From positions 124,001 to 188,000 of the forward strand of contig NZ_JALNMI010000005.1 of the NCBI RefSeq assembly GCF_023156585.1: DNA of 64,000 nt, given 5' to 3'. The notes below the pieces were generated by a model. That model saw only the letters and a program-made list of their open reading frames with translations, did no database searches and was not told the DNA's origin. The position numbers and the translations under genes are program-made. Source of the DNA: Subsaxibacter sp. CAU 1640. GTDB taxonomy: Bacteria; Bacteroidota; Bacteroidia; Flavobacteriales; Flavobacteriaceae. Below are positions 1-7,370 of the stretch, in pieces; positions within the stretch are counted from its first letter, which is position 1, and each line of letters begins with the position of its first letter.

Positions 1-599
1 TTTGGTTTGGTGTTGATAACGACGTCTATGGAAGCATTGGCACGCGCCAAATATTCCCTCAATTGGGTTTTAAGTCCATAAGCGCCTGGCACGTCCTTGG
101 CATTAAAGGCCACAGCGTCGATGCCATAGTGCTCTGCCAGGTAAATGGCACGTTCGTTATGGAACTTTTGCGAGATAATGGTAATGGAATTCTGCCCAAA
201 AATCTCCTTGGCTCGAATGACGGAATCCAAGGTCCTGAATCCGGCGTAATCAAGAAAAATTTTCTCTTCGGGAATGCCTCTTTCGATGAGGTCATTCTTA
301 AAATCGGAAGGTTCATCATAACTTTTGGAACCATTGTCACCACTGATGAGCACAAAATCAATCTTACCTGCTTCGTACAGGGCCACAGCAGCATTGATAC
401 GATACGTGTAGTATAGATTGGTCTGTCCGTTGCTCAACGATTTGATGGTTCCCAACACCAAGCCAACCTTGTTTTTAGGAATCTGTTCGATAGTATCAAA
501 GGTTTTCCCGTTTGCCTTGTGTGCAATCCATTTACTGGTAATGACGGTGGAGATGGTCAAAAACACCAAGATGAGCGTTATTATTTTTATATATTTCAT
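1..599 (-). CDS. SanA/YdcF-like DUF218 protein (3' end outside window)
   Basis: Reading the minus strand from the ATG at 597-599 gives an open frame that runs off the left edge, so the C-terminus is missing. The protein starts with one hydrophobic segment (KYIKIITLILVFLTIS), then VGLVLGT, YRINAAVALYEAG, VLISGDNG, a TLDSVIRAKEIFG block and a VPGAYGLKTQLREYLAR block. These blocks are typical of the DUF218 family (SanA, YdcF, ElyC), membrane-anchored proteins linked to envelope integrity and vancomycin exclusion; the reaction is poorly defined. The family call is good, the exact role is inferred. Confidence 0.8.
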   Translation of the reverse strand, partial: MKYIKIITLILVFLTISTVITSKWIAHKANGKTFDTIEQIPKNKVGLVLGTIKSLSNGQTNLYYTYRINAAVALYEAGKIDFVLISGDNGSKSYDEPSDFKNDLIERGIPEEKIFLDYAGFRTLDSVIRAKEIFGQNSITIISQKFHNERAIYLAEHYGIDAVAFNAKDVPGAYGLKTQLREYLARANASIDVVINTKP

Positions 600-681
600 T
601 TGATAATATTTATTTTTTTTGGACAAATGCAATTCGCCAATTAATCTGTTTTAGGACTTGAAGAATTTGAGATGGCTCATT

Positions 682-1179
682 TCATATAAATTTTATATCT
701 AAAACACGCTTTTGTGCTGATGAAAATATAGCACTTCTAAAGTCGTGTATATTCACATTTAACAATTTTTTGTAATCAAAATGATGAAATGGATGGGCAT
801 TCTTCCCAATGTGATACGAGCGATAATAATAACGCCAATAGTCAGGCAAAATAAATATGCCCAAAATCATCGCGCCATAGAGATACAGACTGCGTTTACC
901 ATTGCCAAAACAAAGGCATTGCAGCGCAATTTCGTCTTCCACATTCGTTCCGTAGCCCGTTAAAGTATGATAGGCATCGTGTCGCTCTACCTTCGGAATG
1001 AGTTCAAAACCATTCTTATGTAAAAATTCACCCAAGTGCCGTCCCAAAGTGTCGGTTGGGTAGGTGAGGAGTTCATTGGTGGTAACACCCCAAGCCTCGT
1101 GATTCTTGAACATATTGGTGTACACTTTTTGAGATTTGTCAAAAAGCCATTCGATGAGTTGTTTTCTATACTGTTTCAT
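682..1179 (-). CDS. COQ4-like protein
   Basis: A protein of 165 residues from the ATG at 1179; an in-frame TTG at 1197 would add six residues. It carries HDAYH followed by 11 residues and then E, which is the HDxxHx11E metal-binding motif of the COQ4 family, and a DYWRYYYRSYHIG block towards the C-terminus. COQ4 organises or acts in ubiquinone synthesis in mitochondria and some Proteobacteria. Flavobacteria normally make menaquinone, so the substrate here is unknown. The gene is last in a three-gene run (DUF4173, small membrane protein, this gene) with overlapping ends, so it is probably co-translated. Confidence 0.7.
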   Translation of the reverse strand: MKQYRKQLIEWLFDKSQKVYTNMFKNHEAWGVTTNELLTYPTDTLGRHLGEFLHKNGFELIPKVERHDAYHTLTGYGTNVEDEIALQCLCFGNGKRSLYLYGAMILGIFILPDYWRYYYRSYHIGKNAHPFHHFDYKKLLNVNIHDFRSAIFSSAQKRVLDIKFI

Positions 1180-1549
1180 CGGCAGATTCTTTGGCAAACC
1201 AAATCCAGGATTGCATCGTGGTGAAAAAAGCGGCTACAAAAAATCCTATCAAAAAGGTTTCATTAGTATTCTCATAAATGCCATAGGCGCAAAGAGCAAA
1301 ACAGACAATACTGTAGTACGGATAAAAGCGCTGAAAGACCTGTCTTTTGCTGAAATGTTTAGTTTCTCCAAAAAAGTAAAAGGGACAAATGGTCAATAGG
1401 ATTGTGCCGGTGCAACACACAAAAACAGGAATGTATGAGATGAACATAAACGCCATCATATTGATATGAAATCCATCGGTCATACCAATCACCCAAAAGA
1501 TGCCAGTTGCCAATAAAGATGATTTTGCTAAATTACTTGGTATCTTCAT
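1166..1549 (-). CDS. Small multi-pass membrane protein
   Basis: A 127-residue protein with about four hydrophobic segments (for example MMAFMFISYIPVFVCCTGTI and YYSIVCFALCAYGIY). I do not recognise the family. It starts 17 bp inside the end of the DUF4173 gene and its stop lies inside the start of the COQ4-like gene. This indicates translational coupling and an operon role, possibly as a partner of the DUF4173 membrane protein. No catalytic motif is visible. Confidence 0.65.
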   Translation of the reverse strand: MKIPSNLAKSSLLATGIFWVIGMTDGFHINMMAFMFISYIPVFVCCTGTILLTICPFYFFGETKHFSKRQVFQRFYPYYSIVCFALCAYGIYENTNETFLIGFFVAAFFTTMQSWIWFAKESADETV

Positions 1550-2939
1550 AGCTCTTGATGTCTGTTTTTAGTTTGAAATTGTCATAGCTCAATTCTTGCC
1601 AATTGCTTTGTTCCAAGACAGATACATAGTTGCTGTATTTAAGGTCAATCCGCGCACCTTGATTGGATTTCAAAACCATTCGGTCTTTTTTCTGATGAAG
1701 AATAAAGGCATTGTTGTTTGATAATTCAATCAAATAGTTCACATCAAGCGAATCGGCATTTTTGATGTTGTAATTGGTGATGAACGCATCCCAATCCACC
1801 ACACTACAAAGCACTAATAGCATAAATGCAACACTCACATTTTTACGGAACAAAAACCAGAGATTTTTGATTTGATAAACCTTCAGGAAGGTTGTTGTCA
1901 ACCCGATAAAGGTCATAAAGAGATAGACATACACACCAATGCGTTTGTAGGTGAGTCCAAAAGCATCAATGTACTGCGCGTTTTTGACAATGATGAGCAG
2001 CACCAAAAAGGCATTAAGGAAAATCCATAGATAGGAAAGGTTTTTAAGGGTTTTGTTCTCATCAAAGAAATTGAGATTTCCCCTGAAAAAATACAGAATG
2101 ATGATGATGGCAAAAATGATGGAAGCAATCAGCGCATTGATGCCATTGTGTACCTGATTGGACAATACGGAAGCAGCAAAATTGGTATTGGAAAGCAAAA
2201 AAGCAATGTCTGAAATAATGTAAAGCACAATGAGTGTATTCAACAACGCCAACACAACAGTGCCCAATTGTTTTTCCTTTTTAAGATTGTCTTCATTCAG
2301 TGGCTCAAGCGGTTTCAATTGATTTTCAGTAGCCAAATCAGAATCTGTAGCAGGTTGTACCTTCACAGGAACAATGATATTGCTGAACAAATAGTAACCT
2401 AGCAAACAGAACAAAATCCATTGAAAATTGATAAAATCAAAATTGATGGCAGCAACTTTCTCTTCAAAAAATGGATTGCCATCTTTGTACAACAACACAA
2501 ACAGAATGACCACAACCAATGGAATCACAATGATTTTTATCAAATGCAAGACATCAACATCTTCGTTCCAAGGCTTTTTGTTTTCCGATTTATCTTCAAA
2601 ATTTCTATGGAAAGTGCCAGCAATACTGGAGTAAATGCCATTCAACCATTTCACATAAACAGAAGATGTGGCTTCGGAAAATGAGCCCACAAGCGTGAAA
2701 AACACAGCGCAATTGGCAATAATAGAAAGCAATGAATGATTGAAAAAGACCAAAATGGCTGTTAATAGATATAGTCCCATAACAATAAGCGTTTCTTTCA
2801 TCCGTAATTTTGATGGGTTTGAGATGCCTAGAGCCACAAGGGTAACCAGACTGAAAACAGTCAGGTTTAGCCCAATATGTTGGTCATAAAACAATGTGCT
2901 GAATAGCATAGAAGCGATGATGGTGATGATAATCTTCAT
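1533..2939 (-). CDS. DUF4173-type polytopic membrane protein
   Basis: A 468-residue protein with roughly ten hydrophobic segments, a charged cytoplasmic loop near residues 115-130 (NFEDKSENKKPWNEDVDV), another near 215-235, and a hydrophilic C-terminal tail. The layout and FNHSLLSIIANCAVFFTLVGSFSEA resemble DUF4173/DUF4153 membrane proteins of Bacteroidota, whose function is unknown. It is the first gene of the three-gene unit. A 19-bp palindrome at 2956-2974 lies just upstream of its ATG and matches one upstream of the neighbouring unit. Confidence 0.65.
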   Translation of the reverse strand: MKIIITIIASMLFSTLFYDQHIGLNLTVFSLVTLVALGISNPSKLRMKETLIVMGLYLLTAILVFFNHSLLSIIANCAVFFTLVGSFSEATSSVYVKWLNGIYSSIAGTFHRNFEDKSENKKPWNEDVDVLHLIKIIVIPLVVVILFVLLYKDGNPFFEEKVAAINFDFINFQWILFCLLGYYLFSNIIVPVKVQPATDSDLATENQLKPLEPLNEDNLKKEKQLGTVVLALLNTLIVLYIISDIAFLLSNTNFAASVLSNQVHNGINALIASIIFAIIIILYFFRGNLNFFDENKTLKNLSYLWIFLNAFLVLLIIVKNAQYIDAFGLTYKRIGVYVYLFMTFIGLTTTFLKVYQIKNLWFLFRKNVSVAFMLLVLCSVVDWDAFITNYNIKNADSLDVNYLIELSNNNAFILHQKKDRMVLKSNQGARIDLKYSNYVSVLEQSNWQELSYDNFKLKTDIKSYEDTK

Positions 2940-2955
2940 AATAAATGATTTAAAG

Positions 2956-2974
2956 TACTTTGTATTTCAAAGTT
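2956..2974. promoter_or_regulatory. Palindromic operator candidate, copy 1
   Basis: TACTTTG-TATTT-CAAAGTT, two 7-bp arms (one mismatch) around a 5-bp spacer, ends 17 bp before the DUF4173 start codon. The same palindrome, inverted, occurs at 4783-4801 before the next minus-strand unit. In both copies the arm nearer the gene extends to AAAGTACTTTAA. The winged-helix regulator encoded between the two sites is the obvious candidate binder (inference). Confidence 0.6.
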
Positions 2975-3013
2975 GATTGATAAAAAAATATGTGGTTCAA
3001 ATTGTTGCACTAG

Positions 3014-3772
3014 TTATGTCTGATTTAAAGCGTGGATATCCTTTTTATATGCTGATGGCAGGAGCAAGGCTTTCACCACAGTATCGATATGGACGAGTCT
3101 GCTCAATTTGTATCCAAAAACCAAGGGTTTCAACAATGAGAATTTTCTAAAATTCATCAATTGGTTGACGGTTTTCGGTACAATAAGAATCTGCGATTCA
3201 ATCAATAATTTGTATCTAACAAATCCCAAATGCTTTCTATACTGTTTGTACAAATCTTTGGTAAAGTCGCCGTTATAGAGGTTGTGTTGAAGATGCGTTT
3301 GTCTTGTCTCTTCAAATTCTTCGTAGGTTTTCGGTAAGTCTTTGATGTGCATTCTAGAACCTACTTCATTAAAAACATTCAAAACTTCCTGTTTTTCGTA
3401 AGGCTTTAATGGTCGCTCCAAAATCTCATAGGACCTAATCGAGTAATCAATCAGCATAAACAGCACATCTTTGTAAGCCCAATCTGGTATCGATTGACCA
3501 CGCTTTTTCTCCACACCAGAATGAATGGAATTAATCATCTCGATGGCTTGAAACGCCTCTTGCTTTTCTGCAAATACAATCCTTCTAGCATAAGTAACCG
3601 TTGAGAACAATCGTCCCAATGGGTCGTTCGGTAGTTTGTTGGTAAAATACAACCAATCCACTGCCTTGTTAAGTGCAAATTCGGAAGATGCACCAGCAAA
3701 TACCAAAAGGATGGTGTCGCTATTGCCCCAAATTTCTCTCACAATTGAGTTTTTATCTACAAAGTAATCCAT
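3014..3772 (-). CDS. Oxygenase MpaB-like (DUF2236) protein
   Basis: A 252-residue soluble protein. The N-terminal SIVREIWGNSDTILLVFAGAS, the middle DPLGRLFSTVTYARRIVFA and the FMLIDYSIRSYEILERPL segments match the DUF2236 family, which includes the fungal MpaB oxygenase and bacterial latex-clearing-type haem proteins. The substrate is unknown. The start is 3 bp after the stop of the winged-helix regulator, so the two are co-transcribed. Known members use a haem iron; I did not identify the ligands here. Confidence 0.65.
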   Translation of the reverse strand: MDYFVDKNSIVREIWGNSDTILLVFAGASSEFALNKAVDWLYFTNKLPNDPLGRLFSTVTYARRIVFAEKQEAFQAIEMINSIHSGVEKKRGQSIPDWAYKDVLFMLIDYSIRSYEILERPLKPYEKQEVLNVFNEVGSRMHIKDLPKTYEEFEETRQTHLQHNLYNGDFTKDLYKQYRKHLGFVRYKLLIESQILIVPKTVNQLMNFRKFSLLKPLVFGYKLSRLVHIDTVVKALLLPSAYKKDIHALNQT

Positions 3773-3775
3773 AGT

Positions 3776-4072
3776 TTATTGGTCTCTATTAATCAATTTT
3801 TCAAGTGCATCAATGTGCTTTTTAAATTCAGTTTCACCCAGTTTTGTCGTGCTGTACCGTGTGTTTGGTTTCCGTCCGATGAATTGTTTTTCAACATTGA
3901 TATATTCAGCTTGTTCCAAAGCTTTGGTATGGCTTGCCAAGTTGCCATCGGTCACATCCAAAAGCTCCTTGAGCGTATTAAAATCAGCATATTCGTTCAC
4001 CATCAGCACAGACATAATGCCCAATCGAATTCGGTGGTCAAATACTTTATTTATATTATTGATGATACTCAC
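3776..4072 (-). CDS. Winged-helix transcriptional regulator (HTH_34-like)
   Basis: A 98-residue protein from a GTG start at 4072; no ATG lies near the family's usual N-terminus. INKVFDHRIRLGIMSVLM is followed by NTLKELLDVTDGNLASHTKALE (recognition helix region) and the wing FIGRKPNTRYSTTKLGE. This is the compact MarR/ArsR-like winged-helix type usually annotated HTH_34, which acts as a dimer and often represses its own operon. It lies between a membrane protein and an MpaB-like oxygenase. Its likely targets are the two identical palindromes at 2956 and 4783 (inference). Confidence 0.85.
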   Translation of the reverse strand: MSIINNINKVFDHRIRLGIMSVLMVNEYADFNTLKELLDVTDGNLASHTKALEQAEYINVEKQFIGRKPNTRYSTTKLGETEFKKHIDALEKLINRDQ

Positions 4073-4142
4073 TTCTTTGCTTTAAAGTTTGTGTGGTTTC
4101 AGTGTTTTAAAATGTTCATATACAAATAAAAAATAGCTGCTG

Positions 4143-4166
4143 ACTGCCACTGGACACTGCTCACTG
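4143..4166. repeat. ACTG heptad repeat, locus 1
   Basis: ACTG occurs at 4143, 4149, 4156 and 4163, spaced 6, 7 and 7 bp. On the minus strand this reads CAGT followed by two or three variable bases. The first unit supplies the final Gln codon and TGA stop (CAG TGA) of the membrane-protein gene that ends at 4161. The same pattern recurs at 4887, 5832, 34426 and 35323. Confidence 0.6.
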
Positions 4167-4775
4167 TTTTTTAACATCATATTTAAAATGCATCCAAGTG
4201 CCATAAATAATATGCATAATTCCAAAACCTACCACCCAGAACCAAAACCCAAGTCCCGGTAACAAAGCGGCTCCTAAACCTAAAGCAATTTCAACAAACC
4301 CAAGATATTGAATGTCGCCAATACTATATTTGGACGCATTGATGAGCGCCAATCCATAAAAAATCAGCATCAGAGCAGCGGTTTGGCCATATTTATATTG
4401 ATTAAGTATAATCAAGATATAAATACCACCAGCAACCAAGGGAATCAAGAAATTAATGACTAAACGCCGTGAGGTGGCATCCCAAATTTTGGCGCCGTGT
4501 TTTTTTGCCTTTTGAGTGGTCATTATGATGCCTGTGACGGCACTCAAAAAAGCAATCAAGAACAAATCAAGAAGAATCAAATTAAAGACCGTTCCGTCCA
4601 AAATAAGATAATCCCTTCCTGAATTGGACACCAGCCAATAGGCATAAGTTGCACCTATTAAAGCATAAATTCCTGCCAGAACACCAGACAATCCGCTCAA
4701 TGAAATAAATCGGGAAGATTTATTCATCATATTTTTGATTTCGCTGATGTCTTTCAAATAGTCTTTAGATTCCAT
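4161..4775 (-). CDS. Membrane protein, regulon partner of the winged-helix regulator
   Basis: A 204-residue protein. A hydrophilic N-terminus (MESKDYLKDISEIKNMMNKS) is followed by about six hydrophobic segments, including FISLSGLSGVLAGIYALIGA and EIALGLGAALLPGLGFWFWV. I recognise the general type, which often sits beside HTH_34 regulators in flavobacteria, but no function is known. It is the first gene of a unit continuing into the regulator and the MpaB-like gene. A 19-bp palindrome lies 8 bp upstream of its ATG, so binding there would block transcription or translation start. Confidence 0.7.
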   Translation of the reverse strand: MESKDYLKDISEIKNMMNKSSRFISLSGLSGVLAGIYALIGATYAYWLVSNSGRDYLILDGTVFNLILLDLFLIAFLSAVTGIIMTTQKAKKHGAKIWDATSRRLVINFLIPLVAGGIYILIILNQYKYGQTAALMLIFYGLALINASKYSIGDIQYLGFVEIALGLGAALLPGLGFWFWVVGFGIMHIIYGTWMHFKYDVKKQ

Positions 4776-4782
4776 ATTAAAG

Positions 4783-4801
4783 TACTTTGAAATACAAAGT
4801 A
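4783..4801. promoter_or_regulatory. Palindromic operator candidate, copy 2
   Basis: TACTTTG-AAATA-CAAAGTA, perfect 7-bp arms around a 5-bp spacer, lies immediately upstream of the start codon at 4775. It is the inverted equivalent of the site at 2956-2974, with 18 of 19 positions matching. The placement over the start region suggests repression by the regulator encoded in the same unit. Confidence 0.65.
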
Positions 4802-4860
4802 AAGTTATTTTGTTGATGTAAGCAAGATAAAAGTTTGTTAAATTTGTGATGCTAGATGAT

Positions 4861-4923
4861 GGATGACGGATGACGGATGACGGATGACTGAAGACTGAAG
4901 ACAGCGACTGCGACTGTCAACTG
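4861..4923. repeat. GGATGAC tandem repeat leading into ACTG heptad repeat, locus 2
   Basis: Four exact copies of GGATGAC (4861-4888) run into ACTG units at 4887, 4894, 4907, 4913 and 4920, still spaced 6-7 bp (one double step of 13). The stretch lies between the divergent genes starting at 4775 and 4976. It is low-complexity DNA with no reading frame of note. Confidence 0.65.
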
Positions 4924-4975
4924 AAGGCTACGAAATTTAAACTCTGAATATTGAATCCTAAACTTTGAACTCATT

Positions 4976-5335
4976 GTGAATCCCGCAGAAGAATATATTT
5001 TCAATCAACCAGAACCCTATAAATCGATAATGCTTAATTTACAGCTATTGATTGAGCACACCTTTCCGAAGATGGTGATGAAATATAAATGGAGAATACC
5101 TTGTTTTTATCTGGATAATCGGCCAATCTGCTTTCTCAATCAAAGTAAAGACTATGTGGACGTGGCGTTTTGGCACGCTTCACACGTGGTCAAGCACGCA
5201 GGGCAATTGGTTTCTGAAAATAGGAAGAAAATAAAATCCTTGAGATATAGAAGTGTAGAGGACATTGATGATGCCGTTTTCATCAATGTTTTAAGAGAGG
5301 TTGAATATATCAAAAACACTTCTTTTTTAAAGTGA
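4976..5335 (+). CDS. DUF1801 domain protein
   Basis: A 119-residue protein starting at GTG (4976). EEYIFNQPEPYKSIMLNLQ, PKMVMKYKWRIPCFYLDNR and the following beta-rich region fit the DUF1801/YdhG family, small cytoplasmic proteins of unknown activity. The stop codon abuts the stop codon of the convergent GNAT gene with no base between. No promoter box is clear; the upstream DNA is heptad repeat. Confidence 0.7.
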   Translation: MNPAEEYIFNQPEPYKSIMLNLQLLIEHTFPKMVMKYKWRIPCFYLDNRPICFLNQSKDYVDVAFWHASHVVKHAGQLVSENRKKIKSLRYRSVEDIDDAVFINVLREVEYIKNTSFLK

Positions 5336-5803
5336 TTACAGCTGCTTCGACACCAAATAATTCTCGAAGTTTATACCTTTTATATTTTTGATTTGCTTCT
5401 TTTCAACATCATAATATTGATTTTCAAAAAAGGGAAGCGCAGTGATACTCACATCAGATTTGATGACTTCATAACCATTATCAATGACCTGTGATTCGAT
5501 GATGCGCATCAAATGGGTAGCGATGCCACGTCGTTGAAAATCCTTATGTATAAACAATCCGTCGAAATAATATCCTTTGGTGAGATATGCAAAACCCACA
5601 ATGTCGTCCTTATGTTCCGCGACAATGAAATAAGCATTTTTAATTCTTTCTGTCCATTTTTCAACATCATTCGCTCCAGTAGCCCAAACATTCACTTGTT
5701 TGTCGGAGTAATCTCGCGAATTGATATGAATGATGGTATCCCTAAAAATGGAGGTGATATATGGAATATCTTCTAAAGTAGCCTGTCGAATATTTAAATC
5801 CAT
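5336..5803 (-). CDS. GNAT family N-acetyltransferase
   Basis: A 155-residue protein. The N-terminal LNIRQATLEDIPYITSIFRD, the central YFIVAEHKDDIVGFAYL and the acetyl-CoA loop FIHKDFQRRGIATHLMRIIE (the Q/RxxGxA type) identify a GNAT fold. The acceptor cannot be told; small-molecule or protein N-acetylation are both possible. It lies downstream of kdsA on the same strand, separated by a heptad repeat, and converges head-on with the DUF1801 gene. Confidence 0.85.
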   Translation of the reverse strand: MDLNIRQATLEDIPYITSIFRDTIIHINSRDYSDKQVNVWATGANDVEKWTERIKNAYFIVAEHKDDIVGFAYLTKGYYFDGLFIHKDFQRRGIATHLMRIIESQVIDNGYEVIKSDVSITALPFFENQYYDVEKKQIKNIKGINFENYLVSKQL

Positions 5804-5831
5804 TGAAATTGAAATCGAAATTAAACTTGAA

Positions 5832-5854
5832 ACTGAAAACTGCGACTATAACTG
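5832..5854. repeat. ACTG heptad repeat, locus 3
   Basis: ACTG at 5832, 5839, a variant ACTA at 5845, and ACTG at 5851. The array ends one base before the kdsA stop codon (5856-5858 on the minus strand), so it lies at the very start of the kdsA 3' untranslated region in the same orientation as locus 1. Confidence 0.5.
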
Positions 5855-5855
5855 T

Positions 5856-6677
5856 TTAATGTAAGCCGTTGATGGTTCTACGTATCGCAACCAAATTGGT
5901 CATTAATTTTTCCAAATAGTCCAGATGAAGCATATTGGCACCATCACTTTTGGCATTTGCTGGGTCAAAATGCGTTTCGATAAACAAGCCGTCTACATTG
6001 TTGACCACACCAGCTCGTGCGATAGTTTCAATCATATCTGGTCGTCCGCCTGTTACGCCAGAACTTTGATTGGGTTGCTGAAGCGAATGTGTGACGTCCA
6101 AGACGGTCGGAGCATATTGACGCATTGTTGGAATGCCTCTAAAATCCACAATCATATCCTGATAGCCAAACATTGTGCCTCTATCCGTAATCCAAGCTTT
6201 TTGATTGCCTGTATCCTTCACTTTTTGCACAGCGTGTTTCATTGCTTCCGGACTCATAAATTGTCCTTTCTTCAAATTGACCACTTTACCGGTTTCGGCA
6301 GCTGCCACTACCAAATCCGTCTGACGTACCAAAAACGCAGGTATCTGCAATACATCTACATATTCCGCAGCCATTGTGGCATCAGAAATTTCGTGAATAT
6401 CGGTAACAGTTGGAATGTCAAAAGTTTGCGATACTTTCTGAAGAATTTTTAAAGCTTTTTCATCACCAATGCCTGTAAAGCTATCTATCCGACTTCTGTT
6501 TGCCTTTTTGAAACTTCCTTTAAAAACATAAGGAATTTCCAGTTTGTCAGTGATGTTGACCACTTTTTCTGCAATTCGAAGCGCCATTTCTTCTCCTTCA
6601 ATAGCGCAAGGTCCTGCAAGTAGAAAGAAATTATTAGAATTTTTATGCTTGATTTTTGGAACGTCGTTCAATCTCAT
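5856..6677 (-). CDS. kdsA: 3-deoxy-8-phosphooctulonate synthase
   Basis: A 273-residue enzyme that condenses phosphoenolpyruvate with arabinose 5-phosphate to Kdo 8-phosphate, the first committed step to the inner-core sugar of lipopolysaccharide. Visible blocks are FFLLAGPCAIEGEEMALRIA, KGSFKKANRSR, GTMFGYQDMIVDFR, DVTHSLQQPNQ and FIETHFDPANAKSDG, all typical of KdsA. I chose the ATG at 6677 rather than the TTG at 6698 because a TAnnTTTG box at 6696-6703 covers the TTG. A heptad repeat follows the stop. Confidence 0.93.
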   Translation of the reverse strand: MRLNDVPKIKHKNSNNFFLLAGPCAIEGEEMALRIAEKVVNITDKLEIPYVFKGSFKKANRSRIDSFTGIGDEKALKILQKVSQTFDIPTVTDIHEISDATMAAEYVDVLQIPAFLVRQTDLVVAAAETGKVVNLKKGQFMSPEAMKHAVQKVKDTGNQKAWITDRGTMFGYQDMIVDFRGIPTMRQYAPTVLDVTHSLQQPNQSSGVTGGRPDMIETIARAGVVNNVDGLFIETHFDPANAKSDGANMLHLDYLEKLMTNLVAIRRTINGLH

Positions 6678-6695
6678 TGGCTTTAATTTAGGCCA

Positions 6696-6703
6696 CAAAG
6701 ATA
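6696..6703 (-). promoter_or_regulatory. -7 promoter box for kdsA
   Basis: TATCTTTG on the minus strand matches the Bacteroidota -7 consensus TAnnTTTG. It would start transcription about 10-15 bases before the ATG at 6677. No clear TTG -33 element is visible at the right distance. Confidence 0.5.
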
Positions 6704-6709
6704 ATCAAT

Positions 6710-7069
6710 TTAGAAGACCTTTTTGATACTGTTGCGTATCATCCATAAAGCCATCACAAAGTTTCCAATGACAAAAAATCCACCTAAAATCAAGAAACGT
6801 TTTGTCTCATAAGACAGACTAACAATATTCAACACATCAGATAAATATGCCAAAATCATATAGGATGAAAGACATACGAATATGATTCCTAATGAGAAGT
6901 TCAATTTTTCGTTGGGCCTTATCAATTGCCATAAAAATGGAATTCCGAACAATAAAATCGGATAGGCTGTGATTCCATTACTTCTATTGACATCTGTGAA
7001 CCAATAAATGATCACTGCCAAAAAATAAAGGTATGGAATGAATTTAGAGTATCTGCTTATCGTTTGCAT
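6710..7069 (-). CDS. Small four-helix membrane protein
   Basis: A 119-residue protein with four hydrophobic segments (FIPYLYFLAVIIYWF, YPILLFGIPFLWQLI, LGIIFVCLSSYMILAYLS, FLILGGFFVIGNFVMALWMI) and a short basic C-terminus. I do not recognise the family. It lies just upstream of kdsA on the same strand but kdsA has its own promoter box. A TACATTTG box at 7089-7096 is well placed for this gene. Confidence 0.6.
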   Translation of the reverse strand: MQTISRYSKFIPYLYFLAVIIYWFTDVNRSNGITAYPILLFGIPFLWQLIRPNEKLNFSLGIIFVCLSSYMILAYLSDVLNIVSLSYETKRFLILGGFFVIGNFVMALWMIRNSIKKVF

Positions 7070-7088
7070 CTGTAAAAATTAAAAGTTA

Positions 7089-7096
7089 CAAATGTA
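7089..7096 (-). promoter_or_regulatory. -7 promoter box for the membrane protein at 6710
   Basis: TACATTTG on the minus strand, about 20 bases before the ATG at 7069, matches TAnnTTTG. No good -33 element was found. Confidence 0.45.
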
Positions 7097-7313
7097 AAAT
7101 CGCCAATAAAAGCGGTTGGTGTGGGTAATTATGGCTATTTACTATTAATCAATTTAAAAACGAAAGTTACTCACATAAATTGCTAAATCAAATGAATATA
7201 ACAGAACATTAACTAAATGTGTCAGCTTTTACTGATTGTTAAATTTAATTTTAGTATATTGATTATCAGTAATTTAAATATAAATTTTATTCAAAGAATA
7301 AATCTACGTTAAG
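7097..7313. other. AT-rich divergent intergenic region
   Basis: The stretch between the two divergent promoters is very AT-rich with no open frame, no inverted repeat of note and no RNA gene that I can see. Together with the flanking promoter boxes it forms the 301-bp gap before typA. Confidence 0.5.
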
Positions 7314-7347
7314 TTGCTTATTTACAAGCTAATTTAACGTACCTTTG
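7314..7347 (+). promoter_or_regulatory. typA promoter
   Basis: TTG at 7314-7316 and TACCTTTG at 7340-7347, 23 bp apart, match the flavobacterial TTG / TAnnTTTG promoter. The -7 box ends 23 bases before the typA ATG, giving a leader of about 15-20 bases. Confidence 0.65.
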
Positions 7348-7370
7348 CACGCTTAAAATAAGGCATCATT

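Noticed and set aside
63-603. Plus-strand frames of 117 and 61 residues at the left edge
   Set aside because: They are antisense to the SanA-like gene, which has family motifs and a good ATG.
5856-6698. KdsA start at TTG 6698
   Set aside because: A TAnnTTTG box covers that codon; the ATG at 6677 fits both promoter and family.
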